Below are positions 1 to 8,560 of a DNA stretch of 64,000 bases, piece after piece. The notes below the pieces were generated by a model, which saw only the letters and a program-made list of their open reading frames with translations, did no database searches and had not been told where the DNA came from. The position numbers and the translations under genes were made by a program. The DNA is taken from assembly GCF_003013395.1 (NCBI RefSeq), contig NZ_PXZM01000038.1, positions 1-64,000 of the forward strand, given 5' to 3'. The stretch is from Brevibacillus fortis. Lineage in GTDB: Bacteria; Bacillota; Bacilli; Brevibacillales; Brevibacillaceae. Positions within the stretch are counted from its first letter, which is position 1; every line of letters begins with the position of its first letter.

Positions 1-53
1 ACTTGACAGGGGGCACTTCAAGCAATGGAGGTCTTCTGCATTTTACAAACGAC

Positions 54-1010
54 TTATTTCATCCACTTCACATTCTCTTTTTTCTCTTCATTCACCAACA
101 ACGTAAAAACATCCGGTCGCGAGTAATGGCCAACGACGTCAAAATCGAATTGGCTATAGGCGATATCGCGAATGTCCAGATCGGCATAGAGAATCTCCTC
201 CCGACCAAAAACAGGCTCGAAGATATAGTCACCCAATGGCCCCACAATCGCACTTCCACCTCTGCTCATCTCGTCAGGCGAAGAGGCCAGATCGTCGTAG
301 CAGGCCAAATCAGTCGGATACATATCTTTTGTTACGTACTGATTGCTAGATAAGACGAAGCATCTGCCTTCCAATGCGATATGGCGGATGGTGGCTTGCC
401 ATGCATCCCTCGCATCGGCTGTTGGCGCGATATAGATTTGAACACCTTTTGCGTACATGGCTGCTCTTGCCAATGGCATATAATTCTCCCAACAAATCAG
501 GGCGCCGATCTTACCGTAAGGAGTTTCAAATACCGGCAAAGTGCTTCCGTCACCTTCGCCCCAAATCAACCGTTCTGATGCAGTTGGCTTCAGCTTGCGA
601 TGCACGCCGAGCAACTCGCCATCTGGTCCAAAAAATAAGACGGAACAATATAAGGTGCCGCCGCTATTTTCATTGTCTCTTTCAATCACACCAATGACGA
701 GATACACTCCGGCTTTGCGCGCTGCCTCCCCGAGCTTGTCTGTCTCTTCACTCGGGACGACAATCGAATTGTCCCAATATCGAAACCAGTCTTTACGCCC
801 CTCTTGGGAACGACTGCCTACTTTTGTCCCAAATGTAAGGCCTCTCGGATACGCCGGAATAAACGCTTCGGGAAAAACAACGATTTTTGCTCCTTTTTCT
901 CCTGCTTCCAGTGTCAGTGAAACAGCCTTTTCCATACTTGCCTCAAGGTCCATGATGACAGAAGCAGCTTGCACAACAGCAACTCGAACGTTTTGTTGCG
1001 GATTAGACAT
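54..1010 (-). CDS. Nitrilase (carbon-nitrogen hydrolase family)
   Basis: This 318-residue cytoplasmic enzyme is predicted to hydrolyse a nitrile to the carboxylate and ammonia. The Glu-Lys-Cys triad of the superfamily is visible: Glu in FPEAFIPAYP, Lys in HRKLKPT and the nucleophile Cys in ICWENYMP. The length and the CWENYMP context fit true nitrilases (EC 3.5.5.1) better than amidases or beta-ureidopropionases. The reading frame stays open 40 codons further upstream, into the neighbouring sco gene. The start at 1010 is preferred because GGGGAGG lies at the right distance before its ATG. It is the last gene of the minus-strand oxidase group and no stem-loop was seen between it and sco, so co-transcription is possible. 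Its substrate and its link to respiration are unknown. Confidence 0.9.
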   Translation of the reverse strand: MSNPQQNVRVAVVQAASVIMDLEASMEKAVSLTLEAGEKGAKIVVFPEAFIPAYPRGLTFGTKVGSRSQEGRKDWFRYWDNSIVVPSEETDKLGEAARKAGVYLVIGVIERDNENSGGTLYCSVLFFGPDGELLGVHRKLKPTASERLIWGEGDGSTLPVFETPYGKIGALICWENYMPLARAAMYAKGVQIYIAPTADARDAWQATIRHIALEGRCFVLSSNQYVTKDMYPTDLACYDDLASSPDEMSRGGSAIVGPLGDYIFEPVFGREEILYADLDIRDIAYSQFDFDVVGHYSRPDVFTLLVNEEKKENVKWMK

Positions 1011-1080
1011 ATTGACCTCCCCTGCTCTCCTAGAGAAATTCGCTTGTTCTCCTACTATTCGGCGTATCCGAGAATCTCCC

Positions 1081-1653
1081 CTACTGTTGCAACAGTTTGA
1101 TATCCTCGATAATTTTATCGTAAGGCACATCCGTCATTCCTTCATAACGGTTAGCCACTGTTCCCTTTTGATCGACCAAGTATAAAAACGTGTCGTGGAT
1201 GATTTGATCGGAATTAGGGTCCTTTTCTATCGGAGTCTTGAATGACTTGAGAATAAACGTTTTGATCTCATCAAATCCATAGCCAGTCAATGCATGCCAA
1301 TTGGAGAAGTCAGCATTGAATTTACCCAGATATGACTTCAATGCCTCCGGCGTATCTCTTTCTGGATCAACCGAGAAGGAAATAAACTCCACATCAACGC
1401 CAGCTTTTTTTGCTTTTTTCTGCAATTCAGCCATGTTTGCGGTCATCGTAGGACAAACGGTTCCACAATACGTAAAGACAAAGTTAGCAACCCATACCTT
1501 ATTTTCCAGATCTTTCGATGAAAAAGGCTTCCCTTCCTGGTCCGTATAAGCAAATTCATTAACCGGATAGTTGTAATCATATCTTGCTGGAGCACACGCA
1601 GTTACCAAAACCATCAGGATACTGAGCATGATCAACCAAGCTGTTTTTTTCAT
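1081..1653 (-). CDS. Sco1/SenC-type copper chaperone lipoprotein
   Basis: A 190-residue membrane-anchored thioredoxin-fold protein of the Sco family, which delivers copper to, or keeps reduced, the copper site of heme-copper oxidases on the outer face of the membrane. The N-terminus has a hydrophobic signal ending in a lipobox (LVTAC). The copper-binding CGTVCP motif sits near residue 63 and the distal His is in IIHDTF. It resembles B. subtilis YpmQ (BsSco). It follows the cytochrome c gene by 15 nt. The oddity is its position: Sco usually serves the CuA site of subunit II, and the oxidase here has no CuA, so it may act on CuB or on another oxidase. Confidence 0.9.
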   Translation of the reverse strand: MKKTAWLIMLSILMVLVTACAPARYDYNYPVNEFAYTDQEGKPFSSKDLENKVWVANFVFTYCGTVCPTMTANMAELQKKAKKAGVDVEFISFSVDPERDTPEALKSYLGKFNADFSNWHALTGYGFDEIKTFILKSFKTPIEKDPNSDQIIHDTFLYLVDQKGTVANRYEGMTDVPYDKIIEDIKLLQQ

Positions 1654-1668
1654 TGTACCGCCCCTCTC

Positions 1669-1995
1669 CTATTCCTTTTTCTCAGAGAGCCACTTCGCTA
1701 ACTGGCCGATCTCTTCTGCGCTGAGTACATTTTCATAACCAGGCATGCCATTTGCGCCGACCGTAATTATTTCAACGAGTTTTTCCTCCGTCATTTTCGA
1801 GCCAACTTGCTGCAAGCCTGGACCCACCCTACCGGATAAATCGTTACCATGGCAGCTCATGCAATTATTTTTGTATAGCTTCATTGCGCTTTTATCTGCA
1901 TCTGCTACTTCTGTTTGCTCTTCCGTTGCGCCACTGCTGCATGCAGTTGCAACCAAGAACAGCGAACCAATCATGAGATACTTGATGGCTTTCAC
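1669..1995 (-). CDS. Lipoprotein cytochrome c-551-type, one heme
   Basis: A 108-residue small c-type cytochrome tethered outside the membrane by a lipid. A signal peptide with lipobox VATAC is followed by an Ala/Glu/Asp-rich linker, the single heme motif CMSCH near residue 45, and a likely axial Met in NGMPGY. This layout matches Bacillus cytochrome c-551 (CccB) and CccA-like domains. The start is GTG at 1995, preceded by AGGGGG at suitable spacing. It lies between ctaB and sco in the oxidase group. A cytochrome c is not a substrate of a quinol oxidase, so it presumably donates to a different terminal oxidase or takes part in redox maintenance of Sco. Confidence 0.88.
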   Translation of the reverse strand: MKAIKYLMIGSLFLVATACSSGATEEQTEVADADKSAMKLYKNNCMSCHGNDLSGRVGPGLQQVGSKMTEEKLVEIITVGANGMPGYENVLSAEEIGQLAKWLSEKKE

Positions 1996-2033
1996 AGAAA
2001 CCCCCTGCCTTTCATACGGGAATATACGTTACC

Positions 2034-2900
2034 TTACAAAAAGGGACGGTCTGCTGTATCCACTACCATGCACACAAAAACAATCATCAAATAGTTAATT
2101 GAGAGGAAAAAGTTTGTCTTTGCCCATTTTTCCGTGTTCTCCGACATAATCCCGATTATCGTATGTCCCATCCATACCATTCCGAACAGGAAGGAAACAG
2201 CGAAAAAGACAATCCCTACATAACCAAGCAAGTACATAATCGTTACGGTTGGCAGCAGCACCACCACATATGGAATCATTTGGAGCTTGGTTCGCTTGAT
2301 TCCCTTCACTACCGGAAGGAGAGGAAATCCCGCAGCTCTATACTCTTCTACACGCCTGATCGCAAGTGACCAGAAGTGAGCAGGCTGCCACAAAAAAAGC
2401 AAAGCGAACAAAAGCCATGCCCCTGCGTCCACCTCATTCGTGTAGGCACAATACCCCATCACAGGCGGCATTGCTCCCGAAACTCCACCAATGGACGTAC
2501 TCCAGGTCGATGTTCGTTTGAGCCACATAGTGTAAACGACTACGTATACGAACATTCCAAACAATCCGAGCCAACCTACCAACGCATTGACTTTATAAAA
2601 TAGCACCAGCTCTCCCACAAAACCGAGAACCAGGGCGTACAGCAGTACGCCCCCAGGTTTCAGTCGTCCGCAAGCAAGTGGCCGGTCTTTCGTACGGGTC
2701 ATTTTTTGGTCAAGCTGCCAGTCCCAAATGTTATTCAACACGCAGGACGAAGCCATTGTGAGTGTGGTCCCAATCATCAGCCATAACAAGAGCATCCAAT
2801 CTGGCTCCCACTTACTCGCTACCCAATACCCACCGAATGCAGCTACTAGATTGAGTTGAAGAATGCGGGGCTTGGTCAGCTGTATCCAATCTGCTAGCAT
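2034..2900 (-). CDS. ctaB: Protoheme IX farnesyltransferase (heme O synthase)
   Basis: A 288-residue integral membrane prenyltransferase of the UbiA family that adds a farnesyl group to heme B, giving heme O, the precursor of heme A for the adjacent aa3 oxidase. The first aspartate-rich site is seen as NNIWDWQLDQKMTRTKDRPL (residues about 61-80) and a run of about eight to nine hydrophobic helices follows. LTKPRILQLN at the N-terminus is the usual family opening. It starts 28 nt after the qoxD stop and is probably co-transcribed. B. subtilis has two paralogues, CtaB and CtaO, so the symbol is by family. No heme A synthase (ctaA) is present in this window. Confidence 0.93.
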   Translation of the reverse strand: MLADWIQLTKPRILQLNLVAAFGGYWVASKWEPDWMLLLWLMIGTTLTMASSCVLNNIWDWQLDQKMTRTKDRPLACGRLKPGGVLLYALVLGFVGELVLFYKVNALVGWLGLFGMFVYVVVYTMWLKRTSTWSTSIGGVSGAMPPVMGYCAYTNEVDAGAWLLFALLFLWQPAHFWSLAIRRVEEYRAAGFPLLPVVKGIKRTKLQMIPYVVVLLPTVTIMYLLGYVGIVFFAVSFLFGMVWMGHTIIGIMSENTEKWAKTNFFLSINYLMIVFVCMVVDTADRPFL

Positions 2901-2928
2901 CTCCCTACCCCCGATTGAATTTACGTCA

Positions 2929-3261
2929 TTATAGTGCGACCATGTTGTACATCATGATCCAGATGGAACCGATCACGATGAGGAATACGATGAAGAGCCC
3001 GAGTAAGAGCGACATCAAGTTGTATCTTGGTTTGTCCTCTTCTTTCAGATGCATGAAGAAGAATAACTGGACAATAAACTGGAACAGAGCCGCTGTTAAA
3101 TAGATGATGATTCTCTTATCACTATCCAACCACCCGTTCTCTAAGGCCAAAATGGGAATGATTGTGAATACAAGCGACAAGACGAAACCGATGACATACG
3201 ATTTCAGAGAACCATGTCCGCCATGTTGGTCTGCCGTTCCCTGTACAGATTGCTTGCTCAA
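2929..3261 (-). CDS. qoxD: aa3-type quinol oxidase subunit IV
   Basis: A 110-residue small membrane subunit with three predicted transmembrane helices (around residues 24-42, 51-70 and 82-105) and a His/Gly-rich cytoplasmic N-terminus, as in bacterial subunit IV of heme-copper quinol oxidases. The sequence LFFFMHLKEE in the second helix region is typical of the COX4/CyoD family. The start is TTG at 3261, placed directly after the qoxC stop codon, with GGGGGTGA upstream as ribosome binding site. Gene order qoxA-B-C-D supports the assignment. It is needed for assembly or stability of the complex; it has no cofactors. Confidence 0.9.
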   Translation of the reverse strand: MSKQSVQGTADQHGGHGSLKSYVIGFVLSLVFTIIPILALENGWLDSDKRIIIYLTAALFQFIVQLFFFMHLKEEDKPRYNLMSLLLGLFIVFLIVIGSIWIMMYNMVAL

Positions 3262-3858
3262 TTAATTCACCCCCATCACATATACGATGGTGAACACGAA
3301 AATCCAAACAACATCAAGGAAATGCCAGAACAAGCTGATGATGTTGACTTTTCGCTTGGTCACTGGGGTAATACCGCGCTTCGCGATTTGCATAATCAGG
3401 ATGATCATCCATCCTAATCCGAGCGCCACGTGCAATCCATGCGTTCCTACCAATGTGTAAAAGGCGGTCCAGAAAGCACTCGTGCTAATCGTTGCCCCTT
3501 CGCTTACGAGGTGCATGAACTCGTTGATTTCCAGAAACAAGAACGATGCTCCCAGAAACACAGTCACACCGAGCCAGTTCATCAAAGCAAGACGATTACC
3601 CTTATTCATAGCGAGAATCGCTAGACCACTCGTAAAGCTACTGGTCAGCAAAATAAACGTACTCGCGTAAATACCACTCATCTGAAAAAGATCTTTTGGA
3701 CCTGGTCCACCATCCGTGCTCCCTTGCAGTACGATATAAGTCGCAAACAAGGTAGCGAATAAGATGACATCCGTCATGAGGTAGATCCAAAAGGCAAACG
3801 TGCGCAATTCCTCTTGGTCTGGATGATGATCATGATGTCCAGCATTCACATTAGCCAT
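3262..3858 (-). CDS. qoxC: aa3-type quinol oxidase subunit III
   Basis: A 198-residue five-helix membrane protein of the COX3/CyoC family, part of the proton-pumping oxidase. The N-terminus is rich in His and Asp (ANVNAGHHDHHPDQEE), as often seen in QoxC. The conserved subunit III stretch GTHGLHVALGLGW and the C-terminal FWHFLDVVWIFVFTIVYVMG are present. Its ATG overlaps the qoxB stop codon by one base, so translation is probably coupled. The length fits QoxC of B. subtilis (about 204 residues). Confidence 0.92.
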   Translation of the reverse strand: MANVNAGHHDHHPDQEELRTFAFWIYLMTDVILFATLFATYIVLQGSTDGGPGPKDLFQMSGIYASTFILLTSSFTSGLAILAMNKGNRLALMNWLGVTVFLGASFLFLEINEFMHLVSEGATISTSAFWTAFYTLVGTHGLHVALGLGWMIILIMQIAKRGITPVTKRKVNIISLFWHFLDVVWIFVFTIVYVMGVN

Positions 3859-5831
3859 TAGGTAATCACCCTCCCTGCTGCTGCCTCTGTACGCTTAATC
3901 TCTTCCACCGTGACGTAATAGTCCGTGTCGTAGTTAAACGAGTGAACAACCATACATGCGATCACACCGATAAATCCTGGTACAGCCATCCATAGCCAGT
4001 CAAAAATCAATCCGAATCCGACAAAGAACCAGAACATAGACATCACAATCGGAATACCCGAGTTTTTCGGCATATGAATCGGTTCCAGCTCTACTTTCTC
4101 TGGCTTTTCCAAGCCCTGCTCGATGCGCAGCTTTCTTTCATGCCAATCATCTTGAGAAGTTACCTGCGGCATTACAGCAAAGTTATAGAACGGAGCTGGA
4201 GAAGGAATCGACCACTCCAACGTACGAGCATCCCATGGATCGCCTGTTGTATCTTTCTTCATGTGCTTGAGGCTGTGTGCAATGTCCCATATTTGCACAA
4301 GGAATGCCGCTCCCATGATTACGGCACCGATCGTCGATACCAGGTTCATTTCGAACCAGCCTTTGTCCCAGCCGTACGAATATAGACGACGCGTCATTCC
4401 CATCAAGCCCAGCGCGTATTGCGGCATGAAGCACAGGTAGAACCCGATATTCCACAGCCAGAAAGCCCAACGACCAATACGCTCATTCAGCTTGAAGCCA
4501 AAAATCTTCGGCCACCAGTAATACAAACCAGCGAAGAACCCAAACACAACCCCCGCAATAATTACTTGATGGAAGTGCGCAACGAGGAAGTAGCTGTTGT
4601 GATACTGAAAGTCAGCAGGAGCTACGGACAGAAGTACACCCGTCATCCCACCGATGACAAAGTTCGGGATAATCCCAACCGTCCACAGCATCGGCGTTTC
4701 AAACGTAATTTTTCCTCGGAACATCGTAAACAGCCAGTTAAATACTTTCACACCCGTCGGAATCGCAATCAACATCGTCGTGACCGCGAAGAAGGCATTG
4801 ACGTCCGCTCCGGAGCCCATCGTGAAGAAATGGTGCGCCCATACGAGGAACGAGAGGACGCTAATGATGATCATCGCAAACACCATGGATTTGTAGCCAA
4901 ACAGCTTTTTCCGTGAGAACGTAGCAACGATCTCGGAGAAAATCCCGAATGCTGGCAGAACGATAATATAAACTTCCGGGTGGCCCCACATCCAAATCAG
5001 GTTGATGTACATCATCGGATTACCGCCGCCATCCAATGTGAAGAAGTGCCCTCCTAAATAGCGGTCGATAAACAGCAGTGCCAATGTAACCGTCAAGATC
5101 GGGAATGCGAAAACAATCGCGATACAACTCGACAAAACCGACCAGGAAAACATCGGCATTTTCATCAGCGTCATACCAGGAGCCCGTACTTTCAAGATCG
5201 TGACGATAAAGTTAATCCCGGTCATCAAACTACCGATACCTGAGATCTGAATCCCCCAAATATAAAAATCCTGACCGGGTCCCGGGTTAAAGGCCAACTC
5301 AGAATAAGGCGGGTACGCCAGCCATCCTGCATCTGGTGATCCACCAATGACGAAGGACAAGTTAAACAGCATCGCCCCTGAGAAAAACAGCCAGAAGCTG
5401 AGTGAATTCAGAAACGGAAAAGCGACGTCACGTGCACCGAGTTGCAGTGGCACGATGACATTGAACAAACCAAACATGAGCGGCATCGCCATAAACAGAA
5501 TCATGATAACGCCATGCGTCGTAAAAATCTGGTTGTAGTGATCCCCACTCAAAAACTGCATCTCAGGCATGACGAGCTGAGCCCGCATCAGGAGAGCATC
5601 TACCCCTCCTCGAAACAGCATGAGAACGGAAGCGAGAATATACATGATACCGATCTTCTTGTGATCGACAGTTGTTAGCCATTCGCGCCAGAGCCATCCC
5701 CATTTTTTAAAGTAAGTCAGCACCGATACGATTGCGATCATACTGAGCACAATGCTGACGTCCGCACCGTAAATAAGTGGATCGCCTGTTACGAAAAATT
5801 CAGAGGCGAATTCTTTCACACTCTCCCACAT
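3858..5831 (-). CDS. qoxB: aa3-type quinol oxidase subunit I
   Basis: A 657-residue catalytic subunit that carries low-spin heme, high-spin heme and CuB, reduces oxygen to water and pumps protons. MWGHPEVYI includes the CuB His and the His-Tyr cross-link pair, AHHFFT gives the next CuB histidines, and HFHQVI provides heme ligands. MRAQ followed by DHYNQIFTTHG matches the quinol-binding Arg/Asp/His/Gln cluster described for the cytochrome bo3 and aa3-600 quinol oxidases, so the electron donor is menaquinol rather than cytochrome c. About 14-15 transmembrane helices are expected, which fits the length. It starts 36 nt after qoxA and is the central gene of the operon. Confidence 0.95.
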   Translation of the reverse strand: MWESVKEFASEFFVTGDPLIYGADVSIVLSMIAIVSVLTYFKKWGWLWREWLTTVDHKKIGIMYILASVLMLFRGGVDALLMRAQLVMPEMQFLSGDHYNQIFTTHGVIMILFMAMPLMFGLFNVIVPLQLGARDVAFPFLNSLSFWLFFSGAMLFNLSFVIGGSPDAGWLAYPPYSELAFNPGPGQDFYIWGIQISGIGSLMTGINFIVTILKVRAPGMTLMKMPMFSWSVLSSCIAIVFAFPILTVTLALLFIDRYLGGHFFTLDGGGNPMMYINLIWMWGHPEVYIIVLPAFGIFSEIVATFSRKKLFGYKSMVFAMIIISVLSFLVWAHHFFTMGSGADVNAFFAVTTMLIAIPTGVKVFNWLFTMFRGKITFETPMLWTVGIIPNFVIGGMTGVLLSVAPADFQYHNSYFLVAHFHQVIIAGVVFGFFAGLYYWWPKIFGFKLNERIGRWAFWLWNIGFYLCFMPQYALGLMGMTRRLYSYGWDKGWFEMNLVSTIGAVIMGAAFLVQIWDIAHSLKHMKKDTTGDPWDARTLEWSIPSPAPFYNFAVMPQVTSQDDWHERKLRIEQGLEKPEKVELEPIHMPKNSGIPIVMSMFWFFVGFGLIFDWLWMAVPGFIGVIACMVVHSFNYDTDYYVTVEEIKRTEAAAGRVIT

Positions 5832-5867
5832 CGTTGTCTCTCTCCTCCCTCTTTCAATTTCAACCGA

Positions 5868-6773
5868 CTATTCTTTCACCCGCGCTGGCGGTTGCACTCT
5901 CGTAGATAAGCCGTGATTGTGTGAAGCAGCATACTTGGTCACCGTCATCTCGTACAATCCTTCAGGGAAAGCGGAGAAATGACGTACGTCCGATGTACCT
6001 TGTTTGGTCAACTCTTTATAACCATCCAGCGTCAGCTCAGGGGAAGTATTTTTCACCTGATTCACCCATTGATCAAAGTCTTCTTGGGAAGTCGCATTCG
6101 CTGTAAAGAACATCTTCGCAAATTCTTTTCCGGTAAAGTTCGCACCAGATCCCATGTACTCACCCTGCTCATCTGCTTGCAGGTAAAGAGTCATAGACAT
6201 GCCGGACATGGCATAAATCTGACCGCCAAGCTGTGGAATCCAGAATGAATTCATCGGAGCGTCAGATGTCACTTCAAAGCGTACCGGCACATCCTCTGGG
6301 AACTGCACATAGTTCACAGTGGCAATACCTTGTTCAGGATATTGGAACAGCCACTTCCAATCCAAATTCGTCACTTGAATCGTGATCGGTTTCTTCTCGG
6401 ATTCCAATGGCTTGGATGGCTCCAGAAAATACGTGTACCGAACAGTCACGATCCCGATCAACGTAATAATGATGATGGGAATGCCCCACCAAATGATTTC
6501 CAGTTTCGTGCTGTGTTCCCAATTAGGCGTGTACTTTGCCTTTCTTCCTTCTCTGTCACGGTATCGCCATACAATGACAAAAGTAAGAATTAGTACAGGA
6601 ACAATCACAATTAACGTTAAAAGCGTGGATAAAATCATTAAGTCCTTTTGCTGTTCACCAATGGGTCCTTTCGGATCGAGCACGATATAGTTATCAGCGC
6701 AACCGGTCGTCAAGAACAGCAGGATGAACATGAACAAAAATGACATACAGCGTACTGTCTTGGACGTCTTCAT
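5868..6773 (-). CDS. qoxA: aa3-type quinol oxidase subunit II, no CuA site
   Basis: A 301-residue lipoprotein subunit with lipobox LTTGC, two transmembrane helices (about residues 36-60 and 85-110) and an outer cupredoxin domain. The region PMNSFWIPQLGGQIYAMSGM is the CyoA/QoxA hallmark. The CxxxC-H-M ligand set of CuA is absent: the segment GEYMGSGANFTGKEFAKM stands where cytochrome c oxidases have their copper cysteines. This makes it a quinol oxidase subunit, not CtaC. A longer frame begins at 6800, but GAGG eight bases before the ATG at 6773 favours the shorter form. It is the first gene of the minus-strand operon. Confidence 0.93.
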   Translation of the reverse strand: MKTSKTVRCMSFLFMFILLFLTTGCADNYIVLDPKGPIGEQQKDLMILSTLLTLIVIVPVLILTFVIVWRYRDREGRKAKYTPNWEHSTKLEIIWWGIPIIIITLIGIVTVRYTYFLEPSKPLESEKKPITIQVTNLDWKWLFQYPEQGIATVNYVQFPEDVPVRFEVTSDAPMNSFWIPQLGGQIYAMSGMSMTLYLQADEQGEYMGSGANFTGKEFAKMFFTANATSQEDFDQWVNQVKNTSPELTLDGYKELTKQGTSDVRHFSAFPEGLYEMTVTKYAASHNHGLSTRVQPPARVKE

Positions 6774-6926
6774 GTCCTTGTCCTCATCTCCTATCACCAT
6801 GCACAGGGTACTATTGAAACAAGTCTTACTCTAAAGCCGGACCGTTGGAGTGTCACCAGCCAATGATAAAGTGGATCAACCAGCCATGTTCAATAATCCG
6901 CTACATTTTGTTCACTTTTTAGACAT

Positions 6927-6952
6927 AAAAAAACCCTTCTCAATCAAGAAGG
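6927..6952 (-). terminator. Terminator-like hairpin in the qox leader
   Basis: On the minus strand a six-base-pair stem (CCTTCT/AGAAGG) with a six-base loop is followed by seven Ts. No minus-strand gene lies just upstream, because the ger operon starts at 7034 on the other strand. The hairpin is therefore either in the 5' leader of qox, where it could act as an attenuator, or it blocks transcription running antisense out of the ger promoter region. The rest of the 6774-7033 gap shows no other clear element, and I could not identify a convincing promoter for either operon by eye. Confidence 0.5.
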
Positions 6953-7033
6953 TCCTTATCTAGCCGAATGGAATTGGAAATCGATGGGTACCCTAAGAGC
7001 ACTTCCATCTCATTGCTGATTAGGTGAAGCTGC

Positions 7034-8560
7034 ATGATCAAAAAGTTTCGGAGAAAGCTATCGATTCATCACATCAAACAGAACCAGGAATCACAAGAAA
7101 CTCCCCTACAGGAAGACCTTCAAGCAAATGTGACCACCGTTCGCAGTCATTTTGGGTTTACGAGTGACCTAGCCGTCCGAACCTTTTGGCTTGGGGCAAA
7201 TCAATCACATCAAGCATCTTTGCTGTTCCTAAAAGGTATGACGAATCAAGACGTCATGGATCGAGATGTCATTAGACCGCTAATGAATACCATTGGCGAT
7301 CTCCACGAGGGCATGGTTGATCATATTATGAATGCTGTACTGCATGTCTCGATGGCGTGGAAGGAAAGCACACTTGAAAAAACGCTCGAACAGCTTGCCC
7401 GCGGATATATCGTTCTTTTTATCCATAACCAAGCACAGTGCATTATTATCGGAGCCAAATCGCTTGGACAAAGAAGTGTGGAAGAGCCTTCTAAAGAAGC
7501 AGTCATTCGCGGTCCACGCGAAGGCTTTATTGAAACGATTGACACAAATCTCTCACTGATTCGCAAAAGATATCACAATCCCAATCTCCAAATTGAAACC
7601 TATTGGATCGGTACACAATCGGATACTAGGGTATGTCTCGCCTACGTCCGAGGAGTTGTGAAGGAAGAATTGGTCGACGAGGTGAGAAAGCGTCTATCTG
7701 TCATTAAAATGGATGCCATCTTGGATTCTGGCTATATCGAGCAATGGATCGAAGACGAACCGTTTTCTATTTTCCCGACGATCTACAACAGTGAAAAACC
7801 GGACATTCTGGTAGCCAAAATTTTGGAGGGGCGTGTTGCAATTTTGGTGGATGGCAGTCCCGTTGCGCTCATGGTACCAGCTACGTTCCAAGAGTTTTTC
7901 CAGAATCCAGAAGACTACTATTCTCGCCCCTTCTATGCCAGCTTTTTACGCTTGCTTCGATACGCAGCATTTTTTGTCTCAGCATTTCTCCCATCTCTTT
8001 ATATATCTTTCGAAAATTTCCACAAGGATTTAGTGCCACCTACGTTGCTGTTCAGTTTTATCAATGCCAGAGAAGGCGTTCCGTTCCCTTTGCCCATCGA
8101 GCTGCTTCTTATGGCGATCGTGTATGAATGGCTTCGCGAAGCCGGGGTACGTATGCCCCGTCCCATTGGACAGGCTGTCAGCATCGTAGGAGCCTTGGTC
8201 ATTGGTGAGGCTGCCGTTAGTGCAGGGTTAGTAGGGGCGCCGACCGTTATTGTCATTGCCGCTTCGGCCATCACTTCGTTTATTTTCCCTGCCATTTCTG
8301 ACGTAGTGGTCATTCTGCGCTTCGTTTCGATTTTTGTCGCTTCGGTGCTTGGACTCTACGGTAATTTTCTTGTCTTCTATATGGTTGCTATCTATTTGTG
8401 CGATCTCCGTTCATTTGGGGTACCCTATCTGGCTCCTTTAGCTCCTTTGAAGCTGCAAGATTGGAAGGATTTTTTTATTCGCTTTCCTCTCTGGTTAATC
8501 AAACTAAGCTCTGGTGGGTCCCCTTCCTCACTTAAGAAACAAAAGGGAGAACGATCATGA
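7034..8560 (+). CDS. Spore germination protein, GerA/GerKA family
   Basis: A 508-residue A-subunit of a germinant receptor in the inner membrane of the spore, which senses small nutrients and starts germination. The first roughly 290 residues are soluble (two alpha/beta subdomains in this family). The C-terminal part has about five to six hydrophobic helices, and PPTLLFSFINAREGVPFPLPIELLLMA and AVSIVGALVIGEAAV are the conserved GerA-type membrane signatures. AGGTG precedes the ATG by about seven bases. It overlaps the next gene by 4 nt. The specific germinant cannot be told from sequence. In relatives these operons are forespore-expressed under sigma-G. Confidence 0.93.
   Translation: MIKKFRRKLSIHHIKQNQESQETPLQEDLQANVTTVRSHFGFTSDLAVRTFWLGANQSHQASLLFLKGMTNQDVMDRDVIRPLMNTIGDLHEGMVDHIMNAVLHVSMAWKESTLEKTLEQLARGYIVLFIHNQAQCIIIGAKSLGQRSVEEPSKEAVIRGPREGFIETIDTNLSLIRKRYHNPNLQIETYWIGTQSDTRVCLAYVRGVVKEELVDEVRKRLSVIKMDAILDSGYIEQWIEDEPFSIFPTIYNSEKPDILVAKILEGRVAILVDGSPVALMVPATFQEFFQNPEDYYSRPFYASFLRLLRYAAFFVSAFLPSLYISFENFHKDLVPPTLLFSFINAREGVPFPLPIELLLMAIVYEWLREAGVRMPRPIGQAVSIVGALVIGEAAVSAGLVGAPTVIVIAASAITSFIFPAISDVVVILRFVSIFVASVLGLYGNFLVFYMVAIYLCDLRSFGVPYLAPLAPLKLQDWKDFFIRFPLWLIKLSSGGSPSSLKKQKGERS

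Noticed and set aside
541..1185. 214-codon frame on the plus strand
   Set aside because: Antisense to the nitrilase gene with its intact catalytic triad.
5868..6773. Annotation as cytochrome c oxidase subunit II (ctaC)
   Set aside because: CuA cysteines, His and Met are missing and the QoxA/CyoA hallmark is present.
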